Shown in pieces: positions 24,635 through 33,366 of a stretch of 64,000 bases of DNA. The stretch's first letter is position 1, and each line of letters begins with the position of its first letter. Location: contig NZ_CP029773.1 of assembly GCF_003205835.1 (NCBI RefSeq), positions 3,008,501 through 3,072,500 of the forward strand, written 5' to 3'. Origin of the DNA: Stenotrophomonas maltophilia (GTDB lineage Bacteria; Pseudomonadota; Gammaproteobacteria; Xanthomonadales; Xanthomonadaceae). Position numbers and translations under genes: made by a program. The notes beneath the pieces are model-generated. The model did no database searches. It saw nothing but the letters and a program-made list of their open reading frames with translations, and was not told where the DNA came from.

Positions 24635-26614
24635 TCAGCGGCAAGCCACCTCGGCCACCGTTTGCGCAGCCCGAAGGTCCGCAGGCAGCTGGGCCTTGCA
24701 GACCCCTTCCACGTCCACCGTCTGGCCGGGGCGCGGCTGCTCCAGGTAGAGCACCCCGTCATAGCCCACCTGGGTGGTCTCGGTCGCCGTCTTGGCCACC
24801 ATGCCCGCTTCGATGGCCGAGCCAGTGAGGCGGAAGGTTCGTGCGGTCTCGGTCAGGACCGGGAAGGTAAGGTGCATGCCGGCTTGGCGGCCAGCGGTGG
24901 CGGTTTGCTCGATCTCGGCCAATTGGGTGCCCAGTGGCAGCGCCCGATCGTCTACGCGAACCTCCGTGGGCACCATCGGGGTCACCTCGCCCACCACCAA
25001 GCGGCCCTGGGCGTTGGTCTTCCCCACCAAGCGGCCACCCACCCTCACCGGCACCCCGGCTTGGCCGGGCACGTCCACCACGGCGAAGGATTCGGCCGGA
25101 CCCAGGAACGTCACGCCCTGGCGTTCCAGGTGGACGGCACCGGTCATCGAACCGGAAGTCCAGGTGCCGTTGGGCCCTTGCTCGGCGTTGATCTGGGCCC
25201 ACCCTGCCCGGGTGGTCCAGTTGGCGTTGGCCCGGGCGGTCTGGCCAGCCGCTCCCTCGTCCACCGAGGCAGACAAGCCGACCGGGGTTCCCAACACCGT
25301 GGGACGGGCGCGTCCTTGGACGGCCCAGGCGGTGGCATCGGGGGCTTGCCGGGCCCTAACGCTCACGCCCTTGCCCCGGCCGAAATCGTAGCTATAGCCC
25401 ACCTCCACCCGGGTTTCCTTGCGCTCCAGATCCCGCAAGGCGGAGACGGCCACGGTGTGCCCGTTGCCACGCCAGGTCAGTCCGGCGTCGGCGTAAGCGG
25501 TGCGAAAGCGCGGCGTGCGCACGTCCGAATAGCTGGCCCGAAGGGACCACTGGGGCGTGGGCCGCCAGAAGACCGAGCCTCGGGTGCGCTGCTCCACCTC
25601 CACCGCATTGGAGGCGCGCAGGCGCCAGTAGTCCTGTTGGCGCTCGTGCTCCAGGCGCACGCCAAACCCCGGGCCGCGGTAGTCGTAAGCCATGGCCTGC
25701 CGTTGGCCGCCTTGGGTTGACGTGCCCACTTCCAGATCCAGCGTGCCGTAGGTGCCAAGCACCGTGGTGGCCCCCAACGCCACGTTGGCCTTACCGTTCG
25801 ATGAGGTTTGGGCGGTGCCGCGCAGGCTCCACCGGTCATTGAGGCCCCAAGCCACCGACCCGGTCGCGCCCAATGCCTCGTAATTGCTCTCCCCTTGCCG
25901 CACCCGGCCGGCGGCGACTTCCCAGGTGGTGAGCCCTTTGCGCAGCAACGTGGGGGCAACGTAGAAACGCTGATCGCTCACCACCGTTTCGCGGCCGTAG
26001 GGGTCTCGCACCACCACTTGGGCTTGCTGCGCACCGGCGCCCAAGGCGCTGCCATCGGCCGTGAACGGCCCCTTCCCCACCTGGCCCTGCAGCACACGGG
26101 CGCGGTTGGCCAGGACTTCGACCGTGGCCGGATCGAGCGCCACGCCACCGAGCATCGGGACGGGATAGGTGGGCGTCAACGGGTCCAACGCCCGCGGGTC
26201 CTTGGCCACGCGCACCCCGCCCAGGTTGACCGGAGAGGACGACGGACCAGCGAACACATCGCCGGCCTGGTAAGTCACCAAGCGGTTGGGATCGTCTTTC
26301 TGCCAGCGCGTCACGCCGCGAACGTAGCCGGTGCCCGACGCGTCGGTGTTGACCTGCCCGCTGGTGCTGACAACGCCCCAACGGCCCGCCTTGCGGACTT
26401 CGTGCCCCAAGGAGAGCGCCTGCTGTTGCTCGGACACCATGCCCGCCACGCTGTAGTTCACCAGCACCCCGGGAGCGGGCGGCGCGATGGGGCCGCGCTC
26501 GGCGCGGACACGGGCCACGCGCTGGGCTTTGAGCCGGTCTGCCGGCAAGTCCAGAGCGACCGTGGCGCTGGCCTCGTCCACGGCAAAGCCCACGCCCAGC
26601 GCCTGGGCGCTCAT
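24635..26614 (-). pseudogene. Fimbrial outer-membrane usher, 5'-truncated
   Basis: 659 codons of a chaperone/usher-pathway usher (PapC/FimD superfamily): middle-domain barrel strands (RVRQGESNYEALGATGSVAW, GTLDLEVGTSTQGGQ), the plug region and C-terminal domains (GRLVVGEVTPMVPTEVRVDD). Ushers are normally ~800 residues with a signal peptide and an N-terminal chaperone-binding domain; both are missing. In-frame usher-like codons (TLAEPATWREVGLQLPPG) continue upstream of the ATG without a start, up to a stop near 26745, showing the 5' end was cut off. No chaperone or pilin genes lie nearby. Probably non-functional. Confidence 0.78.
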
Positions 26615-26717
26615 CGGATCCGTTTGACCCGGTGGAAGCTGGAGTCCGACCTCGCGCCACGTGGCCGGCTCGGCGAGGGTGGTGTTGTATCGTTCATGTG
26701 TGTGTTGTCCATTTTCG

Positions 26718-26744
26718 AACCCCGGTTGGCGCCGGGGTTTTTTT
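26718..26744 (+). terminator. Factor-independent terminator, plus strand
   Basis: AACCCCGG, TTGGCG, CCGGGGTT followed by seven T. It points rightwards, yet no plus-strand gene ends here, so its own gene was probably lost at the recombination point that beheaded the usher gene. Confidence 0.7.
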
Positions 26745-26749
26745 GTTGA

Positions 26750-26932
26750 TTACGCGGCCTGCTGGACGCGACTCATCCATTCCACCAGCGCTTGACGCAT
26801 GGCTTCCGATGAAGTCTTGCCCTGGGCATCAGCCGCCGCTTGAAGCCGCCGCTTGAACGCTCGACTCACCCGCGCCTTCAGCATTTCGTCTCGCGGTTGC
26901 GTCGCCTTCTTCGATGTGGGGGAGTTCGTCAT
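26750..26932 (-). CDS. Small ribbon-helix-helix (Arc/CopG-like) DNA-binding protein
   Basis: A 60-residue basic protein: a polar N-terminus (MTNSPTSKKATQPRDE), then MLKARVSRAFKRRLQAAADAQ as strand plus first helix, a GKTSSE turn, and second helix AMRQALVEWMSRV. This is the ribbon-helix-helix plan of Arc/CopG/TrwA-like repressors and plasmid oriT or partition proteins. AGGAAACGAAAA before the ATG is a good ribosome site. The GTAAC-rich inverted-repeat array lies just upstream and is a natural candidate for its binding region. Role in plasmid-like copy control, mobilisation or self-repression is inferred. Confidence 0.68.
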   Translation of the reverse strand: MTNSPTSKKATQPRDEMLKARVSRAFKRRLQAAADAQGKTSSEAMRQALVEWMSRVQQAA

Positions 26933-27090
26933 TTTTCGTTTCCTGGGTGATGTGGTCCCGTTGTGGCCACAACCCCATCCAAACAGAGCTCACGAACTTG
27001 TCCAGATCGACTTCTTGACTAAAACCAATATCTGTCGCCTCAACAGCATTTTTTGCATAAACGAGACGCAATTCACGCTTTTCAGCCAAG

Positions 27091-27356
27091 GTGTAACAGG
27101 TGCTTGTTACACCCCTTGTTACGGCTGAAACCCTGACCAGACAAGGGTTGTCACGGGTGTAACAGGTGTAACAAGTAGATCCATTGATTTTAAAAAAGTG
27201 ATTGGCCTTGACGCCTAAATCTCTGATGCAGCTGCAAGTAATACCTACCCACCCGTTACAGCCGTTACACGCGCCTTCGCCTCTGCAAAGCCATTGAATC
27301 CATTGGACAAACTGCCGTAACAAGCACTTGTGACGGGTGTAACGGGTGCTTGTTAC
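27091..27356. repeat. GTAAC/GTTAC inverted-repeat array (iteron-like)
   Basis: About ten copies of GTAAC or its complement in 266 bases without a gene. Perfect inverted pairs include GTGTAACA/TGTTACAC (27091-27098 and 27105-27112) and GTAACAAGCAC/GTGCTTGTTAC (27317-27327 and 27346-27356); tandem copies occur at 27157-27173 and 27253-27269. An AT-rich patch (27181-27200) lies inside. The arrangement suits a replication or transfer origin, or a cooperative operator for the nearby ribbon-helix-helix protein. The stretch from 27357 to 27631 holds nothing else I can name. Confidence 0.6.
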
Positions 27357-27631
27357 GTCTCCGAGAAGATCACTCTTCGCCATCGGCGTCACTCGCGGAT
27401 GACAAAGAAATTGCCGCACACCCGCACGCAGCTGCCGGTCGCTTCGCGCCGGCTTCTAAAATCTAAAAGCCCGTTTGGAAGTGAATAACTCCGCCTTCGG
27501 CGCGATAGCGACAGGCCCGGGTGGGCACCACCGGCGTTAACCGTCACTGGCACCCGGCAAGGGTTGAGCCCTGGGCGAACCGCACGGCAGCTTTGACTGG
27601 GACACTGCCCCTATCCGCAACCATTTGCTTG

Positions 27632-28474
27632 CTACAAATCGTCCCGCACGAGTTCGAACGGGCAATCCTCGCGACACTCCGACGCAAACACCGGCACCAA
27701 CAGGTGACGCTGAGCGATGATGTCTTTGCATTCCACGTGAACGGCTCCGATGGGGCGCTCCCAGACCAACTGATTGATCAACAGCTGGAGAGCGGTCATT
27801 GCAGCGCAGAGCGGATCCCTGTCGTTGGCCGACACCATCAGGTCAATCAACGCGTCCGGATCGTTGGATTGGCTCCAAAGAAGGGCGTGGACACGGGCCA
27901 GAAGCAGCGTTCCAGCACCGCAGGTGAAATCGTTGATCAGCGGTTCCTGACACGCATCGCTCAAACCCCTGGGAAGAAACCTCATCGCGCCCTGAGCAAG
28001 GGCCCACGGGGTGAAATCCTGGCAATCCCTTTTCTTCTGACCCGATCCCGCCAGCTCGTTGAACACCCACCCCAGGATGCACTCAAACGGCTCAGCGCTT
28101 TCGATGGCGGCGATGTAGGCGTCGGCCACCTCTGCCCCCCAATCCCCGTCTTCAAGATCCACGTCGCTGAGCAGGCCCACGTCCAACCAAGGCAACACCG
28201 ATACCCCCACCCCGTTTTTGCGCTTTTCCAGCTGCTTGTGAACGGCCGCCCTAAGACCGTATGCCACGAATTTGGACATGCGTTCGCGAGGCGAGAGGGC
28301 AGGAATGCAGTTGACGGCCTTCACCAGCCGTTTGTAAGCCTGCGCCTTCTTTTGAAGTTCCCGTTCCTCCCATGCCTTCGCAACATTGATTGCGCCATCG
28401 CACCCCTCAACCCTGCCTTCCATATCGCTCATCCACTGAAGGATATGGAGGGCTGCTTTGGTCTGGTTACTCAT
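27632..28474 (-). CDS. HsdM-like methyltransferase-fold protein lacking motif IV
   Basis: A 280-residue protein. DFTPWALAQGAMRFLPRG followed by INDFTCGAGTLLLARVHAL matches the pre-motif and motif I (FxCGxG) of N6-adenine methyltransferases of the HsdM type; ANDRDPLCAAMTALQLLIN fits motif II/III. No (N/D)PP(Y/F) tetrapeptide follows, and the chain stops soon after motif III-like sequence, so catalysis is doubtful. Start at MSNQTKAALH overlaps the upstream gene by 8 bases. Similar small proteins occur on plasmids. May be a modification accessory or a degraded enzyme. Confidence 0.6.
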   Translation of the reverse strand: MSNQTKAALHILQWMSDMEGRVEGCDGAINVAKAWEERELQKKAQAYKRLVKAVNCIPALSPRERMSKFVAYGLRAAVHKQLEKRKNGVGVSVLPWLDVGLLSDVDLEDGDWGAEVADAYIAAIESAEPFECILGWVFNELAGSGQKKRDCQDFTPWALAQGAMRFLPRGLSDACQEPLINDFTCGAGTLLLARVHALLWSQSNDPDALIDLMVSANDRDPLCAAMTALQLLINQLVWERPIGAVHVECKDIIAQRHLLVPVFASECREDCPFELVRDDL

Positions 28475-29117
28475 CGTTCGCACTCCCCAGGTTCGCAGTG
28501 ACCACCTGCGCCACCCGCTGGAGGGCAAAGAACTTCCCGCGCAGCACACCGCTTGCCTGCGCTTGCTGAAGGTGACCGGCTGCGCGCTTGCCGTAACCCA
28601 CCACCAACGATCCCGACGGCGCTGCCGTGCCGATGGTTCCGTCGGGACGCACAAACTTCAGCCGCCCGCGGGTAAACAGGATCGCCGTCACGTTGGGGTG
28701 GGAAAGCACGCAGTTGTGCATCCACCCCGTTTCCATGCTGACCGGCACCAGGGCGATACCGCCGCCGGGGTGGTTGGCCAGCTTGCTCAGCCACTTCTCC
28801 ATCCCCTTGCCGTAGGGCGGGTTCATCCACACGAACGCTTGCGGGGGCCACGGCGTGAGCAGGCCGTCCTGGCTCGGCGGGATCATTCGGCGGGCCGTGG
28901 GTGCCGGCAGCCGCGAAGGGTCTTCGGGCGTGCAAGGATCGAGGTCAAAGCCGCGCCTTCCTCCCAGCGCCTTGACGATGGCAGGCGGGGTATACCAATC
29001 CACGCTCGTGTGGGCCTTGTCGCTTGCTTTGTAGCAAACGGAGCTGAGCCGGGTGGGTTTAGCCGCTGCGAGGCGGTTGGCAGTCTTGAACGGCACAACA
29101 TTGGTTTTGGGTTGCAT
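28467..29117 (-). CDS. Phage-type N6-adenine DNA methyltransferase (Dam-like)
   Basis: A 216-residue protein with SVDWYTPPAIVKAL and FDLDPCTPE near residues 40-65 and WMNPPYGKGMEKW near 98, the pattern of the phage DNA N-6-adenine methyltransferase family. NPPY is the catalytic motif IV. This family often methylates GATC-like or broad sites and protects mobile DNA from restriction. It overlaps the following HsdM-like gene by 8 bases, so the two are co-expressed. GAGATCT-rich leader before the ATG includes a plausible ribosome site. Confidence 0.87.
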   Translation of the reverse strand: MQPKTNVVPFKTANRLAAAKPTRLSSVCYKASDKAHTSVDWYTPPAIVKALGGRRGFDLDPCTPEDPSRLPAPTARRMIPPSQDGLLTPWPPQAFVWMNPPYGKGMEKWLSKLANHPGGGIALVPVSMETGWMHNCVLSHPNVTAILFTRGRLKFVRPDGTIGTAAPSGSLVVGYGKRAAGHLQQAQASGVLRGKFFALQRVAQVVTANLGSANDE

Positions 29118-29225
29118 GAGAGATCTCCAGGCAAAGCTCCGCCAACACGGCTGCGTTGCCGCGTTGAAGGAATGGGTTTTGGGAGTTGGGCTTGAACCAG
29201 CCCGAGAGGCGCTGCTGGCGGCGGG

Positions 29226-29579
29226 TTACCACCAAGAGTTGTAGAACACGTCCCAACCGTCGTTGATCAATGCGCGGGCCTGCGCAATGAAGTCCAGATC
29301 TTCTTCAGCTTGATCGGGATCCAATTCACCGAAGAAAAAGCCCACCGTGTGGGGCAGCCGCTCATCGAGGACAGCCTGCTCCAATGCGTCGAGGTCTGCC
29401 GCTCCGAGAAACACGCGAACCATGTTGAACTCAAACGGGTCAGAGCACCCCGTCCGTGCACTGTGCAGCCCGAACATCCAGCCGTGGAGGTTGGGATGGC
29501 ATCGCCACTGAAAGAACACCTGTCCCTCGCACGACGTCTCCTCCTTGCGGATCTTCCCCCCATACATATCAAGGCCCAT
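29226..29579 (-). CDS. Conserved plasmid/phage-type hypothetical (MGLDMY... family)
   Basis: A 117-residue acidic protein starting MGLDMYGGKIRKEE with RCHPNLHGWM near residue 28 and an acidic C-terminal half (ELDPDQAEEDLDFIAQ). The MGLDMY start and the W/H-x3-L-HGWM motif recur in a family of small proteins of phages and plasmids with no assigned function. ATG 29579 preceded by GGAGC is preferred over the longer frame to 29624. A hole of about 105 bases on either side separates it from neighbours. Confidence 0.6.
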   Translation of the reverse strand: MGLDMYGGKIRKEETSCEGQVFFQWRCHPNLHGWMFGLHSARTGCSDPFEFNMVRVFLGAADLDALEQAVLDERLPHTVGFFFGELDPDQAEEDLDFIAQARALINDGWDVFYNSWW

Positions 29580-29685
29580 CTTTTTGCTCCATCGCTCCGA
29601 CCACCGGGACGTTGGAGTAATCATCCAAATTCAGCGCCACCCAAAATACGGACATTGGAGGCTTCCAATCCGATTCAGGCACTGC

Positions 29686-30417
29686 TTAGACGCGCTTTCT
29701 CTTGAGTGCTAGCGTGTGTTGGGCGGTTTGGTTCAAACGCTCGTCGAGCGCTTGTTCGATCACCCTAGCTCGCGAGGCGTCGAGCTGCTGAGCAAGGTCC
29801 CGCAGGCGGCTGGCCTGGGCTTGGGCTGCGTTGTTGAATGCGTCCACCCACTGGCGCTTGACGTCAGGGTTCTGCCATGGCTGGGCGAATGCCTCGGTCA
29901 GTGTGCAGACCCGAATCCCAAGCCCGATCTGCGCGCCGAATGCTTGGAGCTGGCGAATTACCGCATCGGTGATCGGTTGGTCAGTCAGTGGCTCCAGGAA
30001 GAACTGCTTAGCCTTGGGCCCTTTGGCCACCAGAAACGGCAGTTCGGCAGTAAGGAGTGTATTGATCGTCACACCCCGTTCGCTCAACGGTTTCCAGAGG
30101 CCCTTCGCATTGAGTTCGGCAGCCCAGGCCATCAACAGGGTGAGGGTGGTCGAGCGCTTGCGCGCCCCCTTCACCATGAACAACGTCCCCGACGGGGCGT
30201 GCTCCTTCAAGAGGTGGTGCAGTTGAGCCGTGCTGATTGCCAACACCCCAGCGGCCTCATTGAAGCTCAGCTCCACGTCCACCGTGGGGCGCAACTTCGC
30301 TAGGCGCAGATGGTCTGCAACCTTCTTCTCCATCTGGCCCACGGTTTCGGAGCCAGAGAGTTTGCCGAGAAAGCGGTCGATGGCTCGTCGGTAGGCATCG
30401 GCGGCAGTGAGGGCCAT
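29686..30417 (-). CDS. Putative helix-turn-helix protein downstream of integrase
   Basis: A 243-residue protein. VELSFNEAAGVLAISTAQLHHLLKE (about residues 48-72) looks like a helix-turn-helix of the excisionase/MerR-like sort. The rest is helical, with a basic C-terminus rich in Arg/Gln (SRLRDLAQQLDASRARVIEQ) that could be a coiled coil. Its ATG overlaps the integrase stop by one base (TAATG), so it is co-translated and may be the element's recombination directionality or regulatory protein. The fold call is from pattern only. Confidence 0.5.
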   Translation of the reverse strand: MALTAADAYRRAIDRFLGKLSGSETVGQMEKKVADHLRLAKLRPTVDVELSFNEAAGVLAISTAQLHHLLKEHAPSGTLFMVKGARKRSTTLTLLMAWAAELNAKGLWKPLSERGVTINTLLTAELPFLVAKGPKAKQFFLEPLTDQPITDAVIRQLQAFGAQIGLGIRVCTLTEAFAQPWQNPDVKRQWVDAFNNAAQAQASRLRDLAQQLDASRARVIEQALDERLNQTAQHTLALKRKRV

Positions 30418-31940
30418 TAGTTCGGCTCGCTCCCCTTACGGCCGACCTTTGAAGAGCGCGCGGCAGCATTGCTGCTGCGCCGCCCGACCTTGCGCGCCGG
30501 CAGGGTGCGCAGCGCCTCCAGGTCGATTCCGTAATCTAGGACACCCAAAGCTGGCGTTCCTCCGGCACCGTTGAGCTTCTCACTCACCGTAAAGGGCCTG
30601 CTGTAAGTCGCGTGGTGTTCGTCGTCCAATTCGTGGCCGACGATTTGGGCTCGCATCTCAGAGGCCACACCGCTGCCCTGCATCTCCTGAATCACGGTCT
30701 TTCGGAGACTATGGAAACCACGCTTCGCTTTCGGCCACCCACCACTGTGCTTTTGGAGGTAGTAGCTGAACGCCTTCGATATCCAGTTCCCCGCACCATT
30801 CTTCGCCTTACTGTCAGCCTGCGGAAACAATCGCCAGTCCCCGCTCTCCCTTCGTTCGGCGACGTAGTCCAAGAAACCGAGCTTGATCAGGTCGGGATGC
30901 AACGGGACGACCCGATTGGAAACATCGGTCTTCAACCGCTGATCCTCCCCCTCATCGGTAAACCGTATGCACGGGATCCCCTCCTCCTCCTTGACGTCGA
31001 GGGTGAACAGCTGCCCCACCTCACCCGCCCGGGCTCCCGTATACAGGCCCAACAAAGCCGCCCAGCGCGCTCCCGTTGAAAGCTGCTTGAAGCTATCGGG
31101 CGCGAAGAGTTGATGAACCTGATCCAAGGTAAAGGCCTGGAAGCCAAACTTCCTGCGCTTGCGCTTCTCCGCCATCGAAACGCTGACGTGACCTGCGGCG
31201 ACATTGTCTCCCTTGAGCACATAGCCTGAAGCCATTGCCCAAGTGAAGAATCCTCTCTTTCCTGCGAGGTAGCTCTGGCGATTGTTGAGTGTAGAACGCG
31301 TTAACCCGCGCTTGGCCAAATGGTCGTAGAAGCGGGCCATCTCAGGCCGCGTGATGGTATGCAGCTCGCGCTCGGCGCCCAAGAACTCGATCAGCTCTGT
31401 CACGGGAAGCAGTTTGATGCCGACCGTTTTGACCTCGATGTCCTCGGCGGCGACTTTGTCCTGCCAGATTCGCTTCGCATCGATGAGGCTGATCGTCTCA
31501 GCTGGCAGGGGCTGCGCCGCCGCTGATTCCAACGGGTTTGGCCCAGCCGCCGCCGGAACTGCACCCGCATCACGGAAGTGGAACTTGCCGATTTCTTCCA
31601 ACGCCTCCATTGCTCGAGCATGGTCGGCCGCATCCGTGGTCCGAAGACGGAAGCCCGGCAAGTCAATTTCATAACGCCTGGAGCCGTTCTCCGCGACGCT
31701 GCGGAGAACATCCTCAACCGTGAGTCCCTTCTTGGTCATGCACCCATCCCTGATGGCATCGAATGCTTGAGCATAACGCTGCGCGATGGCCAAGGCAGCC
31801 ACTCTTGCGCTATACAGGTGGATGCCCAAGGGATGCTTGACGAAAGGTTTGCCGACGATGCCGCGCATGTCCGTCGGAACGCGCATGCGAAACTGGTAAC
31901 GACCAGTGGAAGAGCGAGTGAGATAGCTTGGTAACCGCAT
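30417..31940 (-). CDS. Tyrosine site-specific integrase of the island
   Basis: A 507-residue recombinase. Catalytic residues are visible: first Arg in TGARAGEVGQL, the HxxR box in HSLRKT, the third His in IVGHELDDE and the nucleophile Tyr in ATYSRPF. The N-terminal ~170 residues carry the arm-binding region and EIEVKTVG-type SAM-like core start (LTRSTLNNRQSYLAGKRGFF). It ends with a basic tail. Located 80 bases from the attR repeat at the tRNA-Ser 3' end and transcribed away from it, the usual layout of tRNA-borne islands. It should catalyse insertion and excision between the 20-bp repeats. Confidence 0.93.
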   Translation of the reverse strand: MRLPSYLTRSSTGRYQFRMRVPTDMRGIVGKPFVKHPLGIHLYSARVAALAIAQRYAQAFDAIRDGCMTKKGLTVEDVLRSVAENGSRRYEIDLPGFRLRTTDAADHARAMEALEEIGKFHFRDAGAVPAAAGPNPLESAAAQPLPAETISLIDAKRIWQDKVAAEDIEVKTVGIKLLPVTELIEFLGAERELHTITRPEMARFYDHLAKRGLTRSTLNNRQSYLAGKRGFFTWAMASGYVLKGDNVAAGHVSVSMAEKRKRRKFGFQAFTLDQVHQLFAPDSFKQLSTGARWAALLGLYTGARAGEVGQLFTLDVKEEEGIPCIRFTDEGEDQRLKTDVSNRVVPLHPDLIKLGFLDYVAERRESGDWRLFPQADSKAKNGAGNWISKAFSYYLQKHSGGWPKAKRGFHSLRKTVIQEMQGSGVASEMRAQIVGHELDDEHHATYSRPFTVSEKLNGAGGTPALGVLDYGIDLEALRTLPARKVGRRSSNAAARSSKVGRKGSEPN

Positions 31941-32020
31941 CGGAGTTGTGCCCCGATTTGTGCCCCAAGCCGCCCTTCAAGTCCCTAAAAAATGTCGTTT
32001 ACAAACAAACACTTACTAAG

Positions 32021-32040
32021 GATTGGCGGAGAGAGTGGGA
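32021..32040. repeat. attR-like 20-bp direct repeat in tRNA-Ser
   Basis: GATTGGCGGAGAGAGTGGGA: the last 17 bases of the tRNA gene including CCA plus three flanking bases. Identical to 8326-8345. The insertion leaves the tRNA intact. Confidence 0.88.
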
Positions 32041-32113
32041 TTCGAACCCACGGAAGGTTTAACCCTTCGCCGGTTTTCAAGACCGGTGCCTTAAACCGCT
32101 CGGCCATCTCTCC
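32024..32113 (-). tRNA. tRNA-Ser(UGA)
   Basis: A 90-nt type II tRNA read on the minus strand. The acceptor GGAGAGA pairs with TCTCTCC and CCA is encoded. The D-arm GGCCGAGCGG, the anticodon stem-loop CCGGTCTTGAAAACCGG with anticodon TGA (plus strand 32077-32079), a long variable arm (CGAAGGGTTAAACCTTCC) and the T-loop GGTTCGAATCC are all present. The long variable arm is diagnostic for serine. It is the integration target of the island. Confidence 0.97.
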
Positions 32114-32237
32114 AATCGGGTCCCGGTTGCCCGGGCAGCGGCGTATTCTCGCACGTGAACGGCATTTGCCCAAGACCACCCTTGCCCCTGCCCTCCGCAT
32201 CCGGCACGGTGGGGCCTCCACTGCAATCGGAGCCGCC

Positions 32238-33311
32238 ATGGCCCATCTCGATCTGGCCAACCTGCGCACCACCCTGCTGGATGACACCCAGTTGGCTGCG
32301 GTGGCCCTGCACCGCACCTTCGCCGGGCACCTGCCGGTCAGCAGCGGGCACCTGGTGGTCTGCGATCCGCTGGTCCAGGCCGAGGCACCCGCGCTGGCTG
32401 ACTACACTGCCCCGCTGGGCCGGCACTCGGTCGAAGTCATCGTGCATAGCGGCCGCCCGGCACTGGCCGTGGTCTGGTTCAAGCCCCGCGAGGCCCTCAC
32501 TGCATCCGCCCTGCATTGGCAGATGGCGCGCTGGACCACGCAGGACCTGACTGGACTCGATGAGGACAGCTTCATCGGCTACCCGGTCGACGCCGGCATC
32601 GGCTGCTTCATGGATACAGACACCCAGCGGGCACTGCTGACCCTGATCGAACAGGCCGATGGCGACGAAGAGAGTGAATGGTCGGATGCACTGATCGACC
32701 ACGAGGGCCTCGATGAAGGCGCCGAGTACCGTCCGTGGGGCGAAGACTCACCTCACGGCCTGGTCGTATTCACCAGTGGCTGGGGCGATGGCGTCTATCC
32801 CAGCTACTGGGCGCTGGATACGTCCGGCACTCCAGTCGCGCTGGTCACCGACTTCCTCTGCATCGAGGGCGGTGATGGGCGCGACGAGCGCGAGATCGCC
32901 GATCAGGCCTACCGGGACAACCTGCCACCTGCGGAAGCCGAGGCGCTGGCCAGGCTGGTAGCTGCCGTGGAACGGGACGACGTAGAGGCCCTGCGCCCCC
33001 TGCTGAAGGACGCGCCGCAGCGCGCCAACCAGATCGAGCCGGGCTGTGGCGGCACCGCAATGTTCGAGGCGATCCGCCTGGACCGTCCGCAGGCATTGCG
33101 GGTGCTGCTGCAGGGAGGTGCATTGCCGGCGATGCCCGAGCGCCTGCACATGAGCAAGGTCACCAGCTACCTGGACTACGCGCGGTTCCTGAAGAAGCCA
33201 CGCAGCGCAGAGTTGATGGCGGTGCTGGAAGCGCCCGTCGTTGCAGCCGAACCGCCACCGGCCGCGCCGCGACGCCGCAGCTTCTGGGACCGGCTGTTCG
33301 GCCGGAAGTGA
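32238..33311 (+). CDS. DUF4241-domain protein with ankyrin-like C-terminus
   Basis: A 357-residue soluble protein. HSGRPALAVVWF, IGYPVDAGIGCFMD and especially SGWGDGVYPSYWALDTSGTPVALVTDF are typical of DUF4241, a family of unknown function with a beta-rich fold. Residues ~240-320 (RDDVEALRPLLKDAP ... AMFEAIRLDRPQALRVLLQGGA) resemble two ankyrin repeats, suggesting protein binding. Ends with a basic tail (RRRSFWDRLFGRK). Starts at ATG 32238, not at the upstream frame that runs antisense through the tRNA. Confidence 0.75.
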   Translation: MAHLDLANLRTTLLDDTQLAAVALHRTFAGHLPVSSGHLVVCDPLVQAEAPALADYTAPLGRHSVEVIVHSGRPALAVVWFKPREALTASALHWQMARWTTQDLTGLDEDSFIGYPVDAGIGCFMDTDTQRALLTLIEQADGDEESEWSDALIDHEGLDEGAEYRPWGEDSPHGLVVFTSGWGDGVYPSYWALDTSGTPVALVTDFLCIEGGDGRDEREIADQAYRDNLPPAEAEALARLVAAVERDDVEALRPLLKDAPQRANQIEPGCGGTAMFEAIRLDRPQALRVLLQGGALPAMPERLHMSKVTSYLDYARFLKKPRSAELMAVLEAPVVAAEPPPAAPRRRSFWDRLFGRK

Positions 33312-33330
33312 TCGGCGCCGGAAAACAACA

Positions 33331-33356
33331 ACGCCGGGCATGGCCCGGCGCTACCG
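33331..33356 (-). repeat. SMAG-type REP palindrome
   Basis: CGCCGGGC, ATG, GCCCGGCG followed by CTACC; on the minus strand it starts with GTAG. Sits between convergent genes and may aid termination. Confidence 0.7.
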
Positions 33357-33366
33357 CTCAGCGCTC

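Larger units (their letters stand above)
8326..32040. mobile_element. Integrated genomic island at tRNA-Ser(UGA)
   Basis: A 23.7 kb element bounded by identical 20-bp direct repeats at 8326-8345 and 32021-32040. The right copy is the 3' end of an intact tRNA-Ser gene, and a tyrosine integrase faces away from it 80 bases inside. Content is accessory: adhesin, nucleases, methyltransferases, a defence operon, and truncated conjugation, pilus and umuC genes. No intact relaxase, mating-pair apparatus or transposase is visible, so it may need helper functions to transfer. Confidence 0.88.

Noticed and set aside
26829..27419. A 196-codon minus-strand frame over the GTAAC array and the ribbon-helix-helix gene.
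   Set aside because: It is rich in Cys/Thr codons made by the GTAAC repeats, has no family pattern and overlaps a better gene in another frame.
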